Assembly: GCA_964408785.1 (NCBI GenBank)
Contig: CAYPAS010000015.1
Coordinates: 1 to 15,427 of the forward strand
DNA length: 15,427 nt
Direction of reading: 5' to 3'
Origin: UBA12465 sp964408785
GTDB taxonomy: Bacteria > Patescibacteriota > Patescibacteriia > Patescibacteriales > UBA12465
The notes below the pieces were generated by a model that was given only the letters and a program-made list of their open reading frames with translations, had not been told where the DNA came from and ran no database searches. Shown piece by piece: positions 7,775 through 13,718 of the stretch. The first letter of the stretch is position 1. Every line of letters begins with the position of its first letter. The position numbers and the translations under genes were made by a program.

Positions 7775-8883
7775 AAAAGATCAAGGCCTACGCCTGGCTA
7801 GGGATAATTACTCTTGTTAATTTCTATTTATCAGGAAAAAATTGTCTAGCAGCCAGCATGCCAGATGATAAATTGTATTATAAACCGCAAGTCGGCTGGG
7901 ATGGAATGCAAACAGAAACCTTGGTAACCAACGGCCTAATCGGCCAAATGATTAACAATTTTTACAGTTGGCTGCTTTCTATAGTCGGTATTGCTATTGC
8001 TTTAACAATTATGGCCGCTGGCTTCTTATGGTTGAGTTCGGGCGGCAACCAAACAAAAATATCTAAAGCCAAACAATTGATTAGTGGCAGCCTGACTGGC
8101 CTAGTAATTCTCCTTGTGTCTTGGATGCTTTTAAATACTATTAATCCCGATTTAATAAAAACCGGCAAACTCGAAGGGATAATAAAGATTGGCCAGGTGC
8201 TGGAAAATTCTACTTATTATGACAAATCAGCACAGTATGAGGGCATATACGCTGAGGAATCACCAGACGGAGAAAACCAATGCTGTGTAATCTATGGCGA
8301 ACTCGATGGTAGCGGCTATATAGATGACACAGAAATGATACACTGTGCTAGCTATAAATTAAAAGAAGAAGCCGCAGCTAAATCCTGTATGAATTTTTAT
8401 TACAATTTCAAAATAGGTACTCTTAAGCTGGAAAACGCTGGATCAATAAATCCAAAAATAAAAAAAGGGGCAGGCAGCACCTCTGATGTAAACGAAAAAA
8501 ACTATGCCTATCTTTTTACCGGCAAAGCTTGTTGGGAAATGAAAGACGATTTAAAAAAACTCTGCCAAGGAAAAGATGCTAAAGATTATTGTTCTGGTCG
8601 AGAAAACGGGATAACCTGTCTTTACGGAACAAACAAAACACCGGGGTACTGCTTTAATAAAACCTGTAAGGGGGCTAACGAGCAATGGCTTTGGGGAAAA
8701 CTAACAAATGGGAATTATTGCTATACCAGTGAAATAACAAAAGGATATGTATCGGGATCAGATTGTCTTAAGTGCAAAAAAGATGGCGATGTGTGTTCAA
8801 AAGATTATGATTGCTGTGATGGAAATAATTTAAAGTGTGGCACCTATGGAGGAGATTCCTTTTATTGTATGCCAAAAGATTAA
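7771..8883 (+). CDS. Secreted pilin-like two-helix membrane protein with a cysteine-rich, knottin-like C-terminus
   Basis: 370 residues. A signal peptide (about 1-28, ending CLAA) is followed by a segment at about 58-130 with two transmembrane helices (67-90 and 105-125) joined by a short basic loop (KISKAK), ending in INPDLI. This is the VirB2/TrbC-like 'type IV secretion pilin' arrangement common in Patescibacteria. The predicted topology puts both ends outside. The C-terminal 240 residues hold 18 cysteines. The last six read C335-x6-C342-x5-C348-C349-x6-C356-x9-C366, the spacing of inhibitor-cystine-knot folds. The gene starts inside the porA stop (ATGA) and ends 17 bases before porB, so it sits inside the POR operon. 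The function is unknown; disulfide formation by the operon's DsbA-like protein is plausible. Confidence 0.8.
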   Translation: MKKIKAYAWLGIITLVNFYLSGKNCLAASMPDDKLYYKPQVGWDGMQTETLVTNGLIGQMINNFYSWLLSIVGIAIALTIMAAGFLWLSSGGNQTKISKAKQLISGSLTGLVILLVSWMLLNTINPDLIKTGKLEGIIKIGQVLENSTYYDKSAQYEGIYAEESPDGENQCCVIYGELDGSGYIDDTEMIHCASYKLKEEAAAKSCMNFYYNFKIGTLKLENAGSINPKIKKGAGSTSDVNEKNYAYLFTGKACWEMKDDLKKLCQGKDAKDYCSGRENGITCLYGTNKTPGYCFNKTCKGANEQWLWGKLTNGNYCYTSEITKGYVSGSDCLKCKKDGDVCSKDYDCCDGNNLKCGTYGGDSFYCMPKD

Positions 8884-8900
8884 TAAATACTACAGCAAAT

Positions 8901-9770
8901 ATGAATCATAACAATAAAAAATTTCTCTCGCCAGGCCATAACGCCTGCTCCGGTTGCGGCCAATTAGTCGCCGCCCAAGCGGTTATGCGCGGTCTAGACG
9001 AAAACACTGTCATCGCTAATGCCACCGGCTGTTTAGAGGTAACCACTACAGCTTATCCGCAAAGTGCCTGGGGGCTTCCCTGGATACATTCCCTATTTGA
9101 AAACGCCGCCGCTGTCGCTTCCGGAATAAATGCCGCTTTCAAACAACAAAAAAAAGACACTAAAGTCATAGTCCAAGGCGGCGATGGCGGAACTTTTGAT
9201 ATTGGCTTCGGCCTAGTCAGCGGCATGTGGGAAAGAGCGGAAAATATTCTCTATATCTGTTACGACACCGAGGCCTATTCCAATACCGGTATCCAAGCTT
9301 CTGGGGCAACGCCTTTGGCCGCCGACACTACCACTTCTCCAGCCGGTAAAAATTCTTCTGGATCAAAACAAAATAAAAAGGATATGATTGCCATTGCTCT
9401 AGCACATGGTTTAAGGTATGTCGCCCAAGCTAGCGCCGGCTTTCCTGATGATATAACTAATAAAGTAAAAGAAGCACTTAAAACCCCGGGGCCAAGTTAT
9501 ATACAAATACTATCGCCTTGCATACCCGGCTGGAAAATAAACAACGATGAAGCAGTTTTGCTTGGCAAATTAGCCGTGCAAACCGCTATTTATCCCCTTT
9601 TAAAATACCAGGAAGGAATATTAACGTCTTCGAGTATTAACCAGTCGTTCCAGGCCAAGCCCGTAGAAGAATACTTAAAAAAACAAGGACGTTTTAAACA
9701 TTTAGGAGCAGAAGAAATAGCCAGTATTCAAAAAATTGCTAATAATAATTTAAAAAAATACCGCTTATGA
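8901..9770 (+). CDS. porB: Pyruvate:ferredoxin oxidoreductase, beta (TPP-binding) subunit
   Basis: 289 residues from the ATG at 8901. The frame is open further upstream into the previous gene, but the canonical PorB N-terminus begins here. Cysteines 16, 19 (CSGCG), 44 (ATGCLEV) and 207 (SPCIPGW) are placed to hold the intrinsic [4Fe-4S] cluster. The thiamine diphosphate motif runs from GDGG (94-97) with Asp100 to Asn128 in YDTEAYSNTG, about the usual spacing. The TTTSPAGK loop (143-150) is also typical. Together with porA it forms the catalytic core. The usual YDNEAYMNTG is varied at two positions (Thr for Asn, Ser for Met) without loss of the ligand Asn. The TGA stop overlaps the ATG of the next gene. 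Confidence 0.95.
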   Translation: MNHNNKKFLSPGHNACSGCGQLVAAQAVMRGLDENTVIANATGCLEVTTTAYPQSAWGLPWIHSLFENAAAVASGINAAFKQQKKDTKVIVQGGDGGTFDIGFGLVSGMWERAENILYICYDTEAYSNTGIQASGATPLAADTTTSPAGKNSSGSKQNKKDMIAIALAHGLRYVAQASAGFPDDITNKVKEALKTPGPSYIQILSPCIPGWKINNDEAVLLGKLAVQTAIYPLLKYQEGILTSSSINQSFQAKPVEEYLKKQGRFKHLGAEEIASIQKIANNNLKKYRL

Positions 9771-11401
9771 AAACGGCAGCTAAAAAAATATCTTTAGTTT
9801 TCCTAGCGGCTTATTTTTTATTAATAAGCGCCCTGCCAGCTAGCGCTAACTGTATTTGGGCACTTAATGAAAACTGCGCCGATATTGGTGCTAGCAATAA
9901 TTGGACAAAAAAAGATGATAACAATTGTATCCAAGGTCTAAAAGATAACTACAACGGCTCAACAAGAAAATGCTGCTGCGCCGCCGATGTCGAAGGTTGC
10001 TGTATTATTAAAGATAATAATGGAAATGAGACCGCCCAGAATACCAGCAGCGGCGAAGAGTGCCAAAAAAAAGAACTGGATTCAAAAATAAAAGGCTATA
10101 AAAATGTTAGATTTTACCAAGACTACACGGCCGTAGATAACGCATGTATTAGTAAAAATACCCTAAACTGTAGCTGGAAAGAAAAAAAATATAAAGGAGC
10201 ATCAGGCAAACAAGATCCAACAATTAGCGGTGGATGCTCAGGGCAAGAAAAGGAAAGCAACGACAGCGCTTGCTCTAGTAAAAAACCGGAAGACAGTGAT
10301 TCTTTAGGCACAACAATAAAATACGTCTGTTGCTGCGGCTCAGCAAGCTCACAAATAAATCCTGGAAGTGGTGCAGCGCCTTTATTTGCCTTTCCTGAAT
10401 TAAGCGTCAAAATACCTGAATTAAATTTAACACCAACTAGTAGTTTAATAAAATCTATAGATACTGATGGCAACGTAAGCATTTCTATACCCTGGATAGG
10501 TGAATATATACAAGCCGTCTATAAATACTTGTTCAGCGTCATTGGCATAGTCGCCGCCCTAACAATAATGGCCGCCGGTTTTTTATGGATGCTTTCGGCC
10601 GGTGACAATAGCAAAATAACTCGAGCCAGACAATTAATATCCGGCAGCTTATTGGGTATAGTCTTATTATTCTGCTCCTATATGATTTTATACTGGATAA
10701 ATCCGGAGCTAATTAATTTGCCTAGCATAAAAATTGGTGTTGTTGAAAAAATCGATTTATTTAGTCTACCAATAGAAGACCAGATAAACGCTCCTGACTC
10801 AAAAGGAGGAAGTCATGGAGTTCCTTGGTACTTCCAATGTTCTCCAGAAGGAAAAAAAACTCTTTTTAATTATGATGGCAATAATAATAAAATTTGCGAA
10901 GCCAGCCCAGAAGAAATTGAAAAATATGGAAAAAATAATGCTCCAAATATCTGCACATCCGGTTGTGGCGTTATTTCCAGTCTAATGGTCCTTGGAAAAT
11001 TCAATATAAAATTATCAATTTCCCAATGGACAAAAGAGATAGTAGATAATAAAGGACGAAAATGTGGCAACGGCTCAAATGTAGCTGGTCTGCAAACTTC
11101 GTTAGCAAAACACGGCTTAAAAAGCGTCACTATAAATAAAAACCAAATCAGCCAAGCGCTTGACGACGGACATCCTATAATAATTTCCTTACACGGTCCT
11201 TGTGGTTTTACCAAAAGAGCTCATTATGTAGTATTAACTGGCTGGAGAGACAAGAATAAAAGATTGGCCGATGTTAATGATCCAGGAAATAGCGTACCAA
11301 AAGCCGAAAGAACGTGTATAAACATAGACACCTTAAAAGATTGCGGCAGCGACAAACCGGCTTGCTCACTTTACAGTGCTTTTTATGTTTACAAGCCTTA
11401 A
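9767..11401 (+). CDS. Secreted pilin-like membrane protein fused to a C39-like cysteine peptidase domain
   Basis: 544 residues. A clear signal peptide (1-27, ending Ala-Ser-Ala) leads into a cysteine-rich region (29-190, 16 cysteines, two CCC clusters at 69-71 and 188-190). The pilin-like two-helix segment follows (about 252-277 and 292-312, basic loop KITRAR between, ending INPELI). It is paralogous to that of the 370-residue protein, with 37 of 60 positions identical by hand count. The C-terminal domain (about 350-544) has the C39/papain-like layout: Gln357 in VPWYFQ, nucleophile Cys400 in TSGCGVISS, His486 in RAHYVVLTGW and Asp505 in DVNDPG. Topology places this domain outside the membrane. 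It starts in the porB stop (ATGA) and its stop overlaps that of rnhA. Substrate unknown. Confidence 0.8.
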   Translation: MKTAAKKISLVFLAAYFLLISALPASANCIWALNENCADIGASNNWTKKDDNNCIQGLKDNYNGSTRKCCCAADVEGCCIIKDNNGNETAQNTSSGEECQKKELDSKIKGYKNVRFYQDYTAVDNACISKNTLNCSWKEKKYKGASGKQDPTISGGCSGQEKESNDSACSSKKPEDSDSLGTTIKYVCCCGSASSQINPGSGAAPLFAFPELSVKIPELNLTPTSSLIKSIDTDGNVSISIPWIGEYIQAVYKYLFSVIGIVAALTIMAAGFLWMLSAGDNSKITRARQLISGSLLGIVLLFCSYMILYWINPELINLPSIKIGVVEKIDLFSLPIEDQINAPDSKGGSHGVPWYFQCSPEGKKTLFNYDGNNNKICEASPEEIEKYGKNNAPNICTSGCGVISSLMVLGKFNIKLSISQWTKEIVDNKGRKCGNGSNVAGLQTSLAKHGLKSVTINKNQISQALDDGHPIIISLHGPCGFTKRAHYVVLTGWRDKNKRLADVNDPGNSVPKAERTCINIDTLKDCGSDKPACSLYSAFYVYKP

Positions 11402-11805
11402 ATTTTATTCCTATCCATCGCCTCATTAGCTAGACGATCGGCTTCTTTATTAAATTCACGGCGGATATGAGTAAAGCTTATCTTTTTAAAAGATAAAGAG
11501 ATGTTATGAATCTCTAGAAATAAGGGGGCTAACTCCTTATTTTTTACTTTATATTCACGATTCAATTGCTTCACGACTAATTCGCTATCTAAACGGCATT
11601 CTACTTCTTCCAAACCCAATTCAACGGCTTTTTTCAAAGCAGACAATAAAGCCTTATACTCCGCTTGATTATTAGTGCCAAAACCAAGATACTGAGAAAT
11701 TTCCGCCAACAAAACACCAGCTTCATCAGTAATCACTGCACCGATACCAGATGGACCAGGATTGCCACGCGCCCCGCCATCAGAAAAGATTATACCTTTT
11801 TTCAT
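11398..11805 (-). CDS. rnhA: Ribonuclease HI
   Basis: 135 residues from the ATG at 11805. The frame opens 10 codons further upstream into the end of recJ, but MKKGIIFSDGGARGNPGPSG is the family N-terminus. It degrades the RNA strand of RNA:DNA hybrids. The four metal-binding acids are present: Asp9 (FSDGG), Glu49 (NNQAEY), Asp73 (LDSELVV) and Asp123 (KEADRLAN), plus the His113 loop (THIRREFNKEAD). There is no hybrid-binding extension, as in the shorter bacterial and archaeal RNase HI forms. It follows recJ by 4 bases, suggesting one transcript of two nucleases. It converges on the pilin/C39 gene, and the two stop codons share bases 11399-11400. Confidence 0.93.
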   Translation of the reverse strand: MKKGIIFSDGGARGNPGPSGIGAVITDEAGVLLAEISQYLGFGTNNQAEYKALLSALKKAVELGLEEVECRLDSELVVKQLNREYKVKNKELAPLFLEIHNISLSFKKISFTHIRREFNKEADRLANEAMDRNKI

Positions 11806-11809
11806 ATTT

Positions 11810-13600
11810 TTATTTTTCCGTCGCCGTTTTTTCACTCAAACGGAGATCGATTATCTTTAATTGCGTTTCCCGGCGGCCGTTAAATTCATTGATTTCTAAA
11901 TAATAAACAATATCGACATAATCACCGACTTTGAAATCCTGATAATCTTTAGCGGCGCCAAAAGCGATAGCCCAAACCGCTTTAACACTTTTATCTTCCT
12001 GGCCAGTTAAACGGAATTTTATATGCTGGGATTCAAAACCCATAGTCGCGATATCACTGATAAGCAAGGAGTAGCTGACAAAGCGAGGCTGAGGATTGTT
12101 CTGTCCGAAAGGCGCTAAATCCGTAATCATCGCCGCTGATTCCTGGTTTAATTTTGAAAATGGCAATTCAGCTTCAATCTTTAATTTCGGCTTATAAGCT
12201 TCGGCGGGTATTTCTTGTTCAGCGATGCTTATAAGTTTTTGGCGGAAAAGTTCTAAATTTTTTTCCGATTTCAAAGAAAAACCGCAAGCCATATAGTGTC
12301 CGCCGTATTTATCCAAGAACTCCGAAGAAGATTCAATAGCTTTTATCAAATTAAACCCTTCTATGGAACGGCCCGAGCCTTTAAAAGAAACTTCTTTCGC
12401 TTTTAATTTCTTAGTTTCTGGATCAAATTCCGCCGACTCAAGCAAGCGAGAAATTATCAAAGCTGGCCGATAATATTTTTCTACTATTCGACCGGCTACC
12501 AAACCGACAACACCCTCATTCCAAATCTGCCCTTCACCGGCAACGCCGATAATCACTGGCGGTAAATTATCTTTATCTATCTGATCTTCAACTTGCTTGA
12601 TTATCTCTTCGGTTATTTGTTGACGGGAAATATTGCGCTGATTAAGTTCATTAGCTAAAGTTTCCGCCTCTTCTTTGTTATCAGTTGAAAGCAGAGCGAA
12701 AGCATCATTGGCGTGAGCCAAACGGCTGGCGGCATTCAAGCGCGGCGCTATCTGCCAGCTGACGTTCCAGGATTCTAAAGGACGGCCGCTAGAAATCTTA
12801 GCCACTCTGACAAGCTCATTCAAGCCGTGGCGGCGATTCTGATTTAAAACGCGCAGACCTTCTTTAACTAAACAGCGGTTCTCGCCCAAAAGGTTTACCA
12901 TATCGGCGATAGTACCGACAGCCACTAAATCCAAACAACGCTCAGCAATCAAGGTTTTCTGTTTCTCCGGCAAACTAGATTTGGCTAGTAGCGCGCTAAT
13001 CAACTTAAAAGAAACACCGACGCCCGCTAGATATTTCCAGGGGTAAGGGTCTGATGGGTCGGCGGGATCAATATAAGGGCAATCCGGCAGACTATCCGGT
13101 CCCTCTGGTAAAACATGGTGATCGGTAATAATAACATCGACGCCTAACTGTTTGGCATAAGCGACTTCTTCCCGATTGCGAATACCGTTATCAACGGTGA
13201 TTATCAACTTAAATCCCTGGATAGCCGCTTGTTTTATCGCCGGCTTATTCAAGCCGTAACCCTCAGAAACGCGATCAGGCAGATAGGCATCGGCCGAAGC
13301 ATGGAGGATGCGCAAAGTTTCCAGCAAAATAACCGAAGACGTAACGCCATCGGCATCATAATCACCGTAAACCAAAATCTTATCACCGGCTTTCAAATGC
13401 TTGATTAATAAATCAACCGCCGCTCCCATATTCTTAAAAAGGAAGGGGTCAAAAAAAGCGGCCGGATTCAAAAAAGCAGAAATATCACCGCGCTCCTTAA
13501 GGCCGCGATTAAACAATAATTGCAGGAGCAAAGGATCGATTCCGGGGTTATCTTCAATGAATTGCTGGCTGATAGCTGGAAATAGTTCCCATCGTTTCAT
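11810..13600 (-). CDS. recJ: Single-stranded-DNA-specific 5'-3' exonuclease RecJ
   Basis: 596 residues, close to the usual length. DHH phosphoesterase motifs: I is VYGDYDADGVTSS (77-89; Asp80, Asp82, Asp84), II is TVDNG (Asp137), III is TDHH (159-162), and IV is GTIADMV (Asp233). PRLNAASRL (286-294) follows. The DHHA1 domain has SGRS (409-412) and the GGHYMACG motif (433-440). The C-terminal part (about 470-590) is the RecJ OB-fold. The enzyme trims 5' ends in recombination (RecFOR) and mismatch repair. The start at 13600 is supported by a purine-rich GAAGAAGAGA immediately upstream. Its neighbours are the 33-residue membrane protein (10-base gap) and rnhA (4-base gap). Confidence 0.96.
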   Translation of the reverse strand: MKRWELFPAISQQFIEDNPGIDPLLLQLLFNRGLKERGDISAFLNPAAFFDPFLFKNMGAAVDLLIKHLKAGDKILVYGDYDADGVTSSVILLETLRILHASADAYLPDRVSEGYGLNKPAIKQAAIQGFKLIITVDNGIRNREEVAYAKQLGVDVIITDHHVLPEGPDSLPDCPYIDPADPSDPYPWKYLAGVGVSFKLISALLAKSSLPEKQKTLIAERCLDLVAVGTIADMVNLLGENRCLVKEGLRVLNQNRRHGLNELVRVAKISSGRPLESWNVSWQIAPRLNAASRLAHANDAFALLSTDNKEEAETLANELNQRNISRQQITEEIIKQVEDQIDKDNLPPVIIGVAGEGQIWNEGVVGLVAGRIVEKYYRPALIISRLLESAEFDPETKKLKAKEVSFKGSGRSIEGFNLIKAIESSSEFLDKYGGHYMACGFSLKSEKNLELFRQKLISIAEQEIPAEAYKPKLKIEAELPFSKLNQESAAMITDLAPFGQNNPQPRFVSYSLLISDIATMGFESQHIKFRLTGQEDKSVKAVWAIAFGAAKDYQDFKVGDYVDIVYYLEINEFNGRRETQLKIIDLRLSEKTATEK

Positions 13601-13610
13601 TCTCTTCTTC

Positions 13611-13712
13611 TTAATTAATAAAAGCGAGGCCGATAGACCAGGCGACCATGGAAATCGTGACTAAAAGCGAAATGGCAATCCAAAGTCCTTTGATTATTTG
13701 ACGTCTTTTCAT
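13611..13712 (-). CDS. 33-residue single-helix membrane protein, function unknown
   Basis: A small frame with ATG at 13712 and TAA at 13611 fills the gap between lepA and recJ. It begins Met-Lys-Arg-Arg-Gln and continues with one hydrophobic stretch of about 22 residues (from Gly9 to Phe31, rich in Ile, Leu, Val, Ala, with Trp11 and Trp25), then ends Ile-Asn. The basic N-terminus suggests N-in, C-out insertion. The ATG lies 6 bases after the lepA stop and the stop lies 10 bases before the recJ ATG, spacing like that of the other genes in this operon. There is no strong Shine-Dalgarno sequence (only AAAAAGATAA upstream). I infer a real gene from the fit of spacing, start, stop and charge pattern; I do not recognise a characterised family. 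Confidence 0.6.
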   Translation of the reverse strand: MKRRQIIKGLWIAISLLVTISMVAWSIGLAFIN

Positions 13713-13718
13713 ATGTAA

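Noticed and set aside
8835..8900. Upstream extension of the porB frame by 22 codons
   Set aside because: It overlaps the end of the preceding cysteine-rich gene in another frame; PorB proteins begin at the equivalent of the Met at 8901.
10870..11214. Long minus-strand open frame opposite the C39-like domain
   Set aside because: It is a shadow of the plus-strand gene, has no family resemblance and no plausible start signal. The same applies to the frames at 7270-7596, 10123-10482, 5976-6296 and 2422-2712.
11806..11835. Ten-codon upstream extension of rnhA
   Set aside because: It lies inside the recJ 3' end in another frame and gives a Lys/Arg/Asn run unlike the family; the ATG at 11805 gives the typical N-terminus.
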